From: CAZKFN01 sp964552035
Lineage (GTDB): Bacteria > Bacteroidota > Bacteroidia > Flavobacteriales_E > Vicingaceae
Assembly: GCA_964552035.1 (NCBI GenBank)
Contig: CAZKFN010000037.1
Coordinates: 1 to 18,596, forward strand
Direction: 5' to 3'
DNA length: 18,596 bases
Shown here: one piece after another, positions 6,618 through 14,270 of the stretch
How positions within the stretch are numbered: the first letter of the stretch is position 1
Layout of the letters: the number at the start of each line of letters is the position of its first letter
The notes under the pieces: model-generated
Databases searched by the model: none
The model's input: only the letters and a program-made list of their open reading frames with translations
What the model was told of the DNA's origin: nothing
Program-made: the position numbers and the translations under genes

Positions 6618-7589
6618 ATGCGGAAGTTATTATTGTTTGCTTTGGCAGTTAGTATAGCAAACTTTGGTTATTCTTTTACTCCAAATAAAAAGAAAGATGT
6701 GGGTGTATTAATTCTTGCTCATGGAGGGAAATATATGAGTTGGGATGAAACTGTTAAAGAAGCCATTTCACATCTTAAAGAGGAATATTATGTTGAGGTG
6801 GCTTTTGGAATGGCTAACCCAGAAACCATGCAAGAAGGTATTGACAAACTTGAGGCTCATCGAGTAAAACAAATAGTAGTTGTACCTTTATTTATTTCTT
6901 CCTATAGTCCAATAATTCGTCAAAATGAATACCTTTTAGGTTTGAGAGATAAGTTAGCCGATCCCCCAATGCTTATGCATCATCCACCAGTTGATGCGGT
7001 TGCTGATAGCCATGGTGGAGGCCATGCGATGCATGACCATTCTAACCACGATCATCATTCTGATGAAGAAGTAGATTTAGAGCAATTAAAGTTTACTGCT
7101 GAGATAATTTTGACCAAACCGTTGAACTCACATCCATTAGTTGCCAAAACGGTTTTTGATAGAATCAATGAATTGAGTGAAAATCCAGCTAATGAAACAA
7201 TTTTGATTGTTGCTCATGGACCTAATGATGAGGAAGACAATAAAAATTGGATAAAAGAAATAGATAAAATAGCCGATCAAATTCGCGATTTACAAGCAGA
7301 GAAAGGAGATGCTTTTAAGCAAATATTTGGTTTAACAGTTCGTGATGATGCCAATCAAGATATTTATGATCAAGCAAAAGAACAATTGAGAACACTTGTA
7401 TACCAAGCAGGTAAGAATGGAGAGGTTATAGTTATTCCTTTATTATTATCTCAAGGTGGAGTTGAAGAAAGATATGTAAAAAGGTTGGAAGGATTAGAAT
7501 ATAAATGGGATGGAAAAACTTTGTTGCCACATCCTAACATTGGGGAGTTCATCGAGCTTTCTGTTAAAGAAGCTTTAGGAAAAGTTTAG
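6618..7589 (+). CDS. Exported tandem CbiX-like (sirohydrochlorin chelatase family) protein with His-rich linker
   Basis: A 323-residue protein with a signal peptide (RKLLLFALAVSIANFGYS, cleavage near 19-20), so the mature form should be periplasmic or surface-facing. Two CbiX-like domains follow. The first (about 27-120) has LILAHGG with H35 and VVPLFISSYSP. The second (about 193-320) has LIVAHGPNDEEDN with H200, VIPLLLSQGG and H305. H35 and H200 match the metal-site His of the chelatase family, but the usual later His of the first domain is not obvious. The linker 121-147 holds nine His (HHPP..., HGGGH, HDHSNHDHH), a probable metal-binding loop. Cytoplasmic CbiX/SirB inserts cobalt or iron into sirohydrochlorin; an exported form may handle metal or tetrapyrrole outside the membrane. 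A terminator follows. Family confident, substrate unknown. Confidence 0.82.
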   Translation: MRKLLLFALAVSIANFGYSFTPNKKKDVGVLILAHGGKYMSWDETVKEAISHLKEEYYVEVAFGMANPETMQEGIDKLEAHRVKQIVVVPLFISSYSPIIRQNEYLLGLRDKLADPPMLMHHPPVDAVADSHGGGHAMHDHSNHDHHSDEEVDLEQLKFTAEIILTKPLNSHPLVAKTVFDRINELSENPANETILIVAHGPNDEEDNKNWIKEIDKIADQIRDLQAEKGDAFKQIFGLTVRDDANQDIYDQAKEQLRTLVYQAGKNGEVIVIPLLLSQGGVEERYVKRLEGLEYKWDGKTLLPHPNIGEFIELSVKEALGKV

Positions 7590-7611
7590 TTTTTTATTTT
7601 AAGTTTATTGC

Positions 7612-7652
7612 AAAAAGGGTAGGGTTAAGCTTTTTAATACCTACCTTTTTTT
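7612..7652 (+). terminator. Rho-independent terminator after the CbiX-like gene
   Basis: A 12-bp stem (AAAAAGGGTAGG at 7612-7623 pairing with CCTACC plus a T run at 7640-7651, one G-T wobble) encloses a 16-base loop and ends in seven T. It starts 22 bp after the stop codon. Confidence 0.7.
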
Positions 7653-7823
7653 GTTTAGAATACTCTATGAGCGGGAGATTGTTTAAAAAGACAAAAACTA
7701 AATAACTAAATCAAATAATTAGAAAAAATCCAGTTGGCGAATATATAATAAGAAATTAATTATGACAAATAAGTTTAAATTAACAAAATTAAATTGTGTG
7801 TTTGTTCTATATTTAAATAATTT

Positions 7824-8138
7824 GTGTTTTTAAAATTAAGTTTATGCGTAATATACGCATGTTTATTTATTTTTTTAATATCTTCAGGGTTTGTATTTTC
7901 ATATGAATTAAATTGTTATCCAAATAAAGAAGGCAATTACTTATATTATCTTAATGTAAAGCATATTGAAATACCATCTGATTTCTCTAAAGAAGATTTT
8001 ATTGATTTATTGCAAACTTCTGAGTATTTCTCTTATGATATTATGCAGCAAGTTATTGATGAAGTTGGATTGGTTGAAAAATCATTTCCAACTGCACCAA
8101 CAGAACTATTATTCAATCCAAAACTTTTATTATTCTAA
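7824..8138 (+). CDS. Small secreted protein of unknown family
   Basis: An open frame of 104 codons starting with GTG at 7824. The first ~28 residues are hydrophobic and signal-like (LCVIYACLFIFLISSGFVFS). The mature part (ELNCYPNKEGNYLYYLNVK onward) is polar and includes DFSKEDFIDLLQTSEYFS and VEKSFPTAPTELL, which looks like real protein. I do not recognise the family. The start is doubtful: no ATG is in frame before residue ~64, while ATGs in the other two frames (7762 and 7844) open signal-like peptides that close at 7831 and about 7904. The true gene may therefore be longer and frameshifted at its 5' end. It ends 18 bp before the next gene, a T9SS-secreted protein, so the pair may be cotranscribed. 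Confidence 0.5.
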   Translation: MFLKLSLCVIYACLFIFLISSGFVFSYELNCYPNKEGNYLYYLNVKHIEIPSDFSKEDFIDLLQTSEYFSYDIMQQVIDEVGLVEKSFPTAPTELLFNPKLLLF

Positions 8139-8156
8139 AATAAAATGAAATAAAAA

Positions 8157-9072
8157 ATGCCGGAATTTTTTAATATAATTATATCTAAATGTAAAGTAAT
8201 TATAATTTCTCTTTTATTAATAATTTCTTTTCAATTAGATGCTCAATGCACTCTTGATGCCGGGAAAAACCTTGTAGTTTGTATTGATAAGTACAATGAG
8301 ATAGATACAATGGAATTTAAAGCCTCATTTGCCGGTGATAGCACGTTAAAATTTCGTTGGATATGTGAATATCAGTATGCGGGAGTATCTACATTTACGG
8401 CTTCTGATTTTTTAGAAGACACAAGTCATTTTAAAACTAAGCTAGTTATGGTTCCCGCTGCGGATAATAGAGATGAAGTCACTTTCTTTTTAGAAGCTTA
8501 TGATACGAACGATGTAGTACATTGTAGGGATAGTATAAAGTTGACTTTTTCAAAATTTTCTATACTTCCCAATCAAAATTCTGTAGAAATCATGCAAGGT
8601 GATACTGTAAAGATATCCACGAGCACGGGGAGGGGGAGTTGGACTTCTTTCCTATAGTTGGAGTCCCAATTACAACATATCTGACAGTACAGATGCGGGA
8701 CCTTCAGTTTGGCCAGATACAACTATGATTTATCATTGCAGCATTAAAGATGAACATGCTTGTTATAGCAGCTATAATGATTATTTTGAAGTGATAGTAA
8801 AAACTGTTTCGATTCCCAAGGTGGAAAAACAAAATGTTGAAGTGTTGATTTTTCCCAATCCGATTAACGAAAAAACTGCCGTACAAATTTTAAATGTAAG
8901 GGATTTTTCTGCCTATACCTATCAACTTCTCGATGTAAAAGGACGCATAATTCAATCGGCACCACTGGACTCAGAAGTGAATTTAGGGGATTTACTATCT
9001 TCTTCAGGCATTTATTTTTTTACCGTACTTTATAAAGATGAAGTAGTAAAAGTAGAAAAATTAGTGAGATAA
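8157..9072 (+). pseudogene. T9SS-secreted Ig/PKD-like protein, split by a one-base frameshift
   Basis: Two frames join into one 305-residue protein. The first half (ATG 8157 to a TAG at 8655) has a signal peptide ending near SFQLDAQ, then a beta-rich region. The second frame, legible from about 8635 to 9072, continues YSWSPNYNISDSTDAGPSV, a PKD/Ig-like pattern ending in TTMIYHCSIKDEHAC. It closes with a type A T9SS C-terminal sorting domain (LIFPNPINEKTAVQI, LLDVKGRII, LSSSGIYFFTV, VVKVEKLV). Removing one G from the G5 run at 8632-8636 restores a continuous frame (TGRGVGLLSYSWSP). The full protein would be exported through the Sec and type IX systems to the cell surface or medium. It could be a sequencing error, slippage or true loss; without the repair the product lacks its sorting signal. 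Confidence 0.75.
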
Positions 9073-9250
9073 AGGTTTGTTTATTTTTTTAAATATATGC
9101 AATAAATGGGTTTTGCCTTAAAAAAGTGTGTAAAATGCACAATTATTTTGTTTGATTTCATCAGCCAAAAAATTAAAAAAACTTATGTTTTGCACAGCCA
9201 TAATTTATGAGAATCATTGAGGTTTTAAGTAGAAAAAGAATAAATGCAGC

Positions 9251-10993
9251 CTAGTTCTCCATGGCTTTTATGTCCTTAATTCTCAGCTGTAAAGTTGTTT
9301 TCCCATTCCAATAATTAGTGTCAATGCAATAGGTCATCTTAAAGGTATTTCCACGATTTATAATATCGTATTTATCTTTGAGGTTAAAACCAATGGTCTT
9401 GAACTTAAATTGAGGGTCATTAGCATCAACGACATAAAAGCTAAGATGTTTATCTTTTAAAAGACGAGCATTTCCTTCAACTTTTAAGTTGGAACTCAAA
9501 AAGACAGGAGTCATGTTTCCAGGCCCAAAGGGAGCAAGCTGTTTTAAAACACCATAAAACTTTTCATTAATGGAATTTAGAGGAAGCTCAGAATCAATAA
9601 GAATTTCAGGAGTTAATAATTCTTCGGGAATGCTATTGGATACAACTTCTTCAAATCTCTTTTGAAAGGCTGGGATGTTTTCTATTTTTAAGGACATTCC
9701 CGCAGCGTATTTATGTCCACCAAACTGTTCTAATAAATCTTCACATTGTTCTAAGGCTTCATAAATGTTAAACCCTTTAACAGAGCGAGCAGAGCCACTA
9801 GCTTTTCCATTGCTTTCAGTTAGGATAATCGTTGGTCGATAATAAGTTTCTATACAACGAGATGCTACAATTCCTAGTACGCCTTTATGCCAATCTTTAT
9901 GATATAAAACAGTTGTTTTTTGTTTTAAAAGCTTTTTGTCGTTGGCAATAATAGAAAGTACTTCTGAAGTTATCTTTTGGTCTTCAACTTTACGATCAAT
10001 ATTATAATCGTTGATTAAAGTGCTAGAATTCATAGCATCTTCTACATTCTTTGCTAGCAATAAGTCCACAGCTTCCTTGCCGCTTTTCATTCGTCCTGCT
10101 GCATTAATTTTCGGTGCAATCTTAAAGACTAAATCGGTTATGGTTAGAGGTGAAGGATTCTTTGTTATACCAGTTTTCTCTTTAAGACCAGCTGTTTGCA
10201 ACATGGCATTAAAAGCTAACTGAGGGAATTGATTGAATTTTTTTAAACCGTAATAAGCTAAGATTCTATTTTCTCCCACTATTGGGACAATATCTGCAGC
10301 AATGCTCACAGCTAAATAATCCAATTTATCCAATAAATTATCATAGCCTAAATCGTATTTAATGGCATAGGCATTCATCAATTTATAACCCACGCCACAG
10401 CCGGACAATTCCTTAAAAGGATAAGAACAATCTTTTCGTTTGGGATCTAATACTGCTGCTGCATCTGGAATTTCCGGACCTGGATTATGATGATCGCAAA
10501 TGATAAAGTCAATATCCAATTCGTTGGCATAAGCAACTTTGTCAATAGCTTTAATTCCACAATCTAGTGCTATAATTAATGAAATATCATTTTCCTTTGC
10601 ATAATCAATACCCTGAATAGAAATTCCGTAGCCTTCTGTATATCTATTGGGGATATAATAATCAAGTTGGTTGTGAATGTTTTTTAAAAAGGAGTAAACC
10701 AAAGCTACTGAGGTGGTCCCATCTACATCATAATCTCCATAGATTAAAATTTTCTCCCCTTTGTCAACAGCTGCTTTCAATCGTTCAACTGCTTTGTCCA
10801 TATCCTTTATTAAAAAAGGATCATGCAACTCATTTAAAGATGGTCTAAAAAAACTTTTCGCCTTGTCGAAAGTGTCAACACCTCTTTGAATTAAGATGTT
10901 TGTTAGGGTTAAATCTAAATTGTTAAGTTCTGCTGAAAGTGCTTTTATTTTTTGTTCATCAGCAGCAGCAATAATGTTCCAACGCTTTTCCAT
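9251..10993 (-). CDS. recJ: Single-stranded-DNA-specific exonuclease RecJ
   Basis: A 580-residue RecJ, the 5'-3' single-strand nuclease of recombinational and mismatch repair. The DHH-family metal motifs are all visible: GDYDVDGT with D87, D89 and D91; LDCG with D144; DHHNPGP with D167, H168 and H169; and D183 in LDPK. The DHHA1 half follows with SGSARSV and GGHKYAAGMSL, then the C-terminal nucleic-acid-binding domain. The start ATG at 10991-10993 gives MEKRWNIIAA, matching the family N-terminus. A TATCTTTA box on the minus strand lies immediately upstream (11003-11010), which implies a very short leader. It faces the T9SS gene convergently, and cysH departs divergently on its other side. Confidence 0.95.
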   Translation of the reverse strand: MEKRWNIIAAADEQKIKALSAELNNLDLTLTNILIQRGVDTFDKAKSFFRPSLNELHDPFLIKDMDKAVERLKAAVDKGEKILIYGDYDVDGTTSVALVYSFLKNIHNQLDYYIPNRYTEGYGISIQGIDYAKENDISLIIALDCGIKAIDKVAYANELDIDFIICDHHNPGPEIPDAAAVLDPKRKDCSYPFKELSGCGVGYKLMNAYAIKYDLGYDNLLDKLDYLAVSIAADIVPIVGENRILAYYGLKKFNQFPQLAFNAMLQTAGLKEKTGITKNPSPLTITDLVFKIAPKINAAGRMKSGKEAVDLLLAKNVEDAMNSSTLINDYNIDRKVEDQKITSEVLSIIANDKKLLKQKTTVLYHKDWHKGVLGIVASRCIETYYRPTIILTESNGKASGSARSVKGFNIYEALEQCEDLLEQFGGHKYAAGMSLKIENIPAFQKRFEEVVSNSIPEELLTPEILIDSELPLNSINEKFYGVLKQLAPFGPGNMTPVFLSSNLKVEGNARLLKDKHLSFYVVDANDPQFKFKTIGFNLKDKYDIINRGNTFKMTYCIDTNYWNGKTTLQLRIKDIKAMEN

Positions 10994-11002
10994 ATACTTG
11001 GA

Positions 11003-11010
11003 TAAAGATA
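11003..11010 (-). promoter_or_regulatory. Candidate -7 box (TATCTTTA) for recJ
   Basis: On the minus strand TATCTTTA differs by one base from TAnnTTTG. It lies about 9 bp before the recJ start codon, so the mRNA would be almost leaderless. No clear -33 TTG is visible. Confidence 0.35.
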
Positions 11011-11065
11011 CGAATTTAGAATATTGGAAAAGTGAAAATATAAAGAGCTTAAACCAACCAATTCG

Positions 11066-11092
11066 TTGTTATATTTTTCAGAAATATAACAA
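11066..11092. promoter_or_regulatory. Perfect 11-bp inverted repeat upstream of cysH
   Basis: Arms TTGTTATATTT (11066-11076) and AAATATAACAA (11082-11092) pair without mismatch around TTCAG. It sits 17 bp before the candidate cysH -7 box at 11110 and about 55 bp upstream of the recJ box. This suits an operator for a dimeric regulator; it has no T-tract for a terminator. Confidence 0.45.
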
Positions 11093-11109
11093 TTGGGAAA
11101 CTTTATTAA

Positions 11110-11117
11110 TATATTTG
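11110..11117 (+). promoter_or_regulatory. Candidate -7 box (TATATTTG) for cysH
   Basis: An exact TAnnTTTG match 79 bp before the cysH ATG. An upstream TTG at 11093-11095 is somewhat close for a -33 element. Its position just downstream of the 11-bp inverted repeat supports a regulated promoter. Confidence 0.4.
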
Positions 11118-11196
11118 GACATGAATATCTAATTTTAAGTTTATTTGTTAAACCTTTTTTAAATTGTAGGCGTTTAATAAGTTTGAGAAGTTGCAT

Positions 11197-11859
11197 ATGA
11201 AAAATTTAGCAGAAATTAGAGTGATTATTGAAGGATTAAAAGAGGAGGGGAAGACTATTTTTGCTACTTCCTCATTTCAAACCCATAGTATACCACTCTT
11301 ACATATTATCAGTCAAATTGATAAAAGTATTCCAATTTATTATCTCAATACCGGTTATTTATTTCCTGAAACATTGGAATTTAAAGATACTTTAGCGGAG
11401 CTTTTGGATTTAAAAATAATTGGTTTGGAATCTCCTATTCCTAAAATACAACAAAGAGATGTGAATGGCAATTTGCTTTTTGTTTCAGATCCGGCTTATT
11501 GTTGCTACATTAATAAAGTTTTGCCTTTAGAGCCAATTTTGATGAAATACGATGTTTGGATAAATGGAATTCGAGCTGATCAAAACGCCAACAGAGCGGG
11601 AATGAATACTTTTGAAATGACACCCCAAGGGGCTCAGCGTTATCATCCTATGTTAAACTGGACTTCTAAAGATATATTGGAATATAGAAAGGAATTTAAC
11701 TTACCAGCGCATCCTTTGGAGAAAGAAGGTTATTTGAGTATTGGTTGTGAACCCTGTACGCAAAAACCAACGATAGGAGCAGATGAGCGAACGGCACGTT
11801 GGTATGGGTTAAAAATTGACGAATGTGGTTTACATACAGATTTAATAAGTAAAAAATGA
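11197..11859 (+). CDS. cysH: Assimilatory APS/PAPS reductase, iron-sulfur type
   Basis: Predicted to reduce adenylyl sulfate (or PAPS) to sulfite. 220 residues from the ATG at 11197; a TTG six bases earlier is less likely. The [4Fe-4S] ligand set of the APS-reducing type is present: C102-C103 in YCCYINKVLPL and C184/C187 in SIGCEPC. The catalytic cysteine is C210 in DECGLH. Substrate-binding segments include TSSFQTHS (25-32), NTGYLFPETL (51-60), GIRADQNANRAG (124-135) and GADERTARW (194-202). The GIRADQNANR loop differs from the usual GLRREQSPTR form. Its last four bases (ATGA) overlap the start of the epimerase gene, implying translational coupling, which is unusual for a sulfur assimilation gene. 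Other cys genes are not seen in the window. Confidence 0.9.
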   Translation: MKNLAEIRVIIEGLKEEGKTIFATSSFQTHSIPLLHIISQIDKSIPIYYLNTGYLFPETLEFKDTLAELLDLKIIGLESPIPKIQQRDVNGNLLFVSDPAYCCYINKVLPLEPILMKYDVWINGIRADQNANRAGMNTFEMTPQGAQRYHPMLNWTSKDILEYRKEFNLPAHPLEKEGYLSIGCEPCTQKPTIGADERTARWYGLKIDECGLHTDLISKK

Positions 11860-12779
11860 AAGTATTACTCACTGGAGGTGCCGGTTATATAGGCACATCT
11901 CTTATCGATATATTAAATACAAACTCAAAAATTTCTGAACTTATCGTCTATGATAATTTGAGTAGAAAAAATCGCCATTTTTTTATGGGTGAAAAAAAAT
12001 TTAATTCTCAAAAGATAAGATTTGTTCAAGGAGATTTGCTCGATTCTAGAAAACTCAGAAAAGCTTTAAAAGGTATTCATACAGTTTATCATTTAGCTGC
12101 AGATGTTTCAACTCCTTTTGCCAATCAAAACCCGCATTTGTATGAACAAATAAACAATTGGGGTACAGCTGAAGTTGTTTATGCTATTGAAGCTACTCCC
12201 TCGGTAAAACAATTACTATACATTAGCAGCGCCTCAGTTTATGGGGCATCTGAAGGAGTGTGTACTTTAAAAGATACTCCACAGCCTAAAACTTATTATG
12301 GTATTTCTAAACTAAGTGGAGAAAAACATATTAAACGAATGATTCCTAAACTTGAAAACTGTTATATCATCCGATGCGGGAATGTTTATGGTTACAATAG
12401 AAGCATGCGTTTTGATGCAGTAATTAATCGCTTTATGTTTGAAGCTAACTTTAATGGGCTTATCACGATTAATGGCACAGGTGAACAACATCGTCCTTTT
12501 ATTCATATCGATAAAGTTGCTTTAGCTTTATCGTCCTTAATAGAAGAGGGAATAGCAAGTGGAACTTATAATTTGGTTGATAAAAATTTACCCATTGGAA
12601 GTGTTGTGGAAGTATTGAGGAAACTTTACCCAGACTTAGAAATGATTTTTGTAAATCAACATATGAAGATGAGGGGATTAAAAGTTGAGCCTTCAGAAAA
12701 GATTAATGCATTTTTTGCTGCTAATGCTCTAACTTTAGAAGAGGAATTAAGGATGTTTAAAAGTGCTTTTACTTTTTAG
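11856..12779 (+). CDS. NAD-dependent sugar epimerase/dehydratase (extended SDR)
   Basis: A 307-residue extended short-chain dehydrogenase acting on a nucleotide sugar, likely for surface glycan precursors. The NAD-binding loop is GGAGYIG (7-13), with D33 in VYDNLS as the adenosine-ribose acidic residue and D60 in GDLLD. The catalytic set is S124-S126 in YISSASVYG and Y148/K152 in YYGISK. The C-terminal half has RPFIHIDKVALAL, matching the substrate-domain pattern. The exact substrate cannot be read from sequence. It overlaps cysH by 4 bp, and its stop overlaps the convergent rsmI gene by 11 bp. Nearby glycosyltransferases and an O-antigen ligase family gene support a polysaccharide role. Confidence 0.88.
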   Translation: MKVLLTGGAGYIGTSLIDILNTNSKISELIVYDNLSRKNRHFFMGEKKFNSQKIRFVQGDLLDSRKLRKALKGIHTVYHLAADVSTPFANQNPHLYEQINNWGTAEVVYAIEATPSVKQLLYISSASVYGASEGVCTLKDTPQPKTYYGISKLSGEKHIKRMIPKLENCYIIRCGNVYGYNRSMRFDAVINRFMFEANFNGLITINGTGEQHRPFIHIDKVALALSSLIEEGIASGTYNLVDKNLPIGSVVEVLRKLYPDLEMIFVNQHMKMRGLKVEPSEKINAFFAANALTLEEELRMFKSAFTF

Positions 12780-13437
12780 ATTTACCCTTGACAACAAGGA
12801 CAAACTCTCCTTTTACTATATTATTTTCATAGTATTCTATGAGCTCATTAAAAGTTCCTCTTACGGTTTCTTCATGAAGTTTGGAAATCTCTCTACTAAT
12901 CGAAGCGTTGCGCTCTCCCCAAAACTCTTGTAATTGTCTTAAAGTTTTTAAAATCCTATGGGGTGATTCGTAAAATACGATAGTTCTTTCTTCACTTTCA
13001 AGGAGTTTTAAGCGAGTTTGTCTCCCTTTTTTAACAGGAAGAAACCCTTCAAATACAAATTTATCACAAGGTAATCCAGAGTTGACAAGAGCAGGGACAA
13101 AAGCGGTAGCACCTGCTAAAGTTTCCGTTTGAATTCCTTTTTCTATACATGCTCTAATCAATAAAAAACCAGGATCAGAAATTCCAGGCGTTCCAGCATC
13201 GGTGATTAAGGCAATATTTTCTCCAGCTTGAATCCTATCACTGATTTGAGCTACAATTTGATGTTCATTATGTAAATGATAAGCTTGTAATGGTTTTTTA
13301 ATATCATAGTGTTTTAATAACTTCCCACTAGTTCTTGTATCTTCGCATAAGATAGTATCAACCGATTGAAGAACTTCTACTGCTCTAAAGGTGATGTCAG
13401 AGAGATTGCCGATGGGTGTTGGAACGATATAAAGCAT
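12769..13437 (-). CDS. rsmI: 16S rRNA (cytidine(1402)-2'-O)-methyltransferase RsmI
   Basis: Methylates the 2'-O of C1402 in the ribosomal decoding centre using S-adenosylmethionine. From the ATG at 13435-13437 it has 222 residues and starts MLYIVPTPIGNLSDIT, the family signature. Further motifs are ILCEDTRTSGKLL (29-41), ALITDAGTPGISDPG and FYESPHRI. The frame is open 120 bp further upstream, but the extra residues are not RsmI-like and would overlap the divergent glycosyltransferase. The protein stops after the methyltransferase domain without the longer C-terminal tail of some homologues. A TACCTTTG box lies 26 bp upstream. Confidence 0.94.
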   Translation of the reverse strand: MLYIVPTPIGNLSDITFRAVEVLQSVDTILCEDTRTSGKLLKHYDIKKPLQAYHLHNEHQIVAQISDRIQAGENIALITDAGTPGISDPGFLLIRACIEKGIQTETLAGATAFVPALVNSGLPCDKFVFEGFLPVKKGRQTRLKLLESEERTIVFYESPHRILKTLRQLQEFWGERNASISREISKLHEETVRGTFNELIEYYENNIVKGEFVLVVKGKSKK

Positions 13438-13462
13438 AAAAAAGTTTTGCTGATTTTTGCAC

Positions 13463-13470
13463 CAAAGGTA
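13463..13470 (-). promoter_or_regulatory. Bacteroidota -7 box (TACCTTTG) for rsmI
   Basis: On the minus strand TACCTTTG is an exact TAnnTTTG match 25 bp before the rsmI ATG and inside the 67-bp gap between the divergent starts. No clear -33 TTG is visible. Confidence 0.5.
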
Positions 13471-13504
13471 AGCTTTCAGAAATATTAATTTGTTATTTTG
13501 TAAA

Positions 13505-14269
13505 ATGCCAATAAAACTATCTGTTGTAATTATAACTTTTAATGAAGAGCGAAACATCGAACGTTGTATATTATCTGTTCAAGGGATTGCTGATGAAATT
13601 TTAGTGGTAGATTCTTTTTCTACGGATAAGACAGAAGAAATATGTAGAAAATATAAGGTTCGTTTTATAACTCATGCATTTGAGGGACATATTCAACAAA
13701 AAAACTGGGCAAAAGATCAGGCTCAATATGATTGTATTTTATCTTTAGATGCTGATGAGGCATTGGATAATACTTTAATAAAGGAAGTAAAAGCTGCTAA
13801 ATATAACTGGGAATATTCGGCATATAAAATGAATCGTCTCACCAATTATTGTGGAAAGTGGATTCGGCATTCAGGTTGGTATCCAGATGCTAAAGTTCGC
13901 TTGTTTGACAGAAGAACAGGGGAGTGGGGTGGCACTAATCCTCATGATAAATACCTTCCCGATAAAAATGTTAAAATAGGCTATTTAAAAGGGGATATTT
14001 TACATTATTCTTTTTATACTAGAGAGCAACATCTACAACAGATTGAGAAGTTTTCAAGCATTGGAGCAAAAGCTCTATTTGAGAAGGGTAAGCGTTCGAA
14101 TGGGGTAAAGATTATTGTAAAGCCAATGGCACGTTTTATTAAGGCTTATATTATTAAACTAGGCTTTTTAGACGGCACTGCTGGGTTTACAATAAGTCGC
14201 TTGTCTGCTTATGCAAATTATTTGAAATATGTTAAACTTAAGAAAATCCAAGAGGGTAAAAAGATTTAA
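13505..14269 (+). CDS. Glycosyltransferase family 2, WaaE/KdtX-like
   Basis: A 254-residue GT-A fold transferase. It begins LSVVIITFNEERNIERC, has VVDSFSTDKT (35-43) and the metal-binding LDADEALD with D82/D84. The second half (GKWIRHSGWYPDAKVRLFD, GGTNPHDKYLP, LHYSFYTREQHLQQIEKFS) resembles lipopolysaccharide core glucosyltransferases of the WaaE/KdtX group. It probably adds a hexose to the inner core or another lipid-linked glycan at the inner face of the cytoplasmic membrane. The ATG at 13505 is preferred over an in-frame TTG at 13490. One base separates its stop from the next start, so it forms an operon with the GT4 gene. Donor and acceptor are not predictable. Confidence 0.88.
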   Translation: MPIKLSVVIITFNEERNIERCILSVQGIADEILVVDSFSTDKTEEICRKYKVRFITHAFEGHIQQKNWAKDQAQYDCILSLDADEALDNTLIKEVKAAKYNWEYSAYKMNRLTNYCGKWIRHSGWYPDAKVRLFDRRTGEWGGTNPHDKYLPDKNVKIGYLKGDILHYSFYTREQHLQQIEKFSSIGAKALFEKGKRSNGVKIIVKPMARFIKAYIIKLGFLDGTAGFTISRLSAYANYLKYVKLKKIQEGKKI

Positions 14270-14270
14270 T

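Noticed and set aside
10945..11196. A frame spanning the recJ-cysH spacer
   Set aside because: It overlaps the recJ start and the promoter palindrome; its composition is that of AT-rich noncoding DNA.
13438..13557. Longer N-terminus for RsmI
   Set aside because: The added 40 residues lack family similarity and would run into the divergent glycosyltransferase; the family starts at MLYIVPTPIG.
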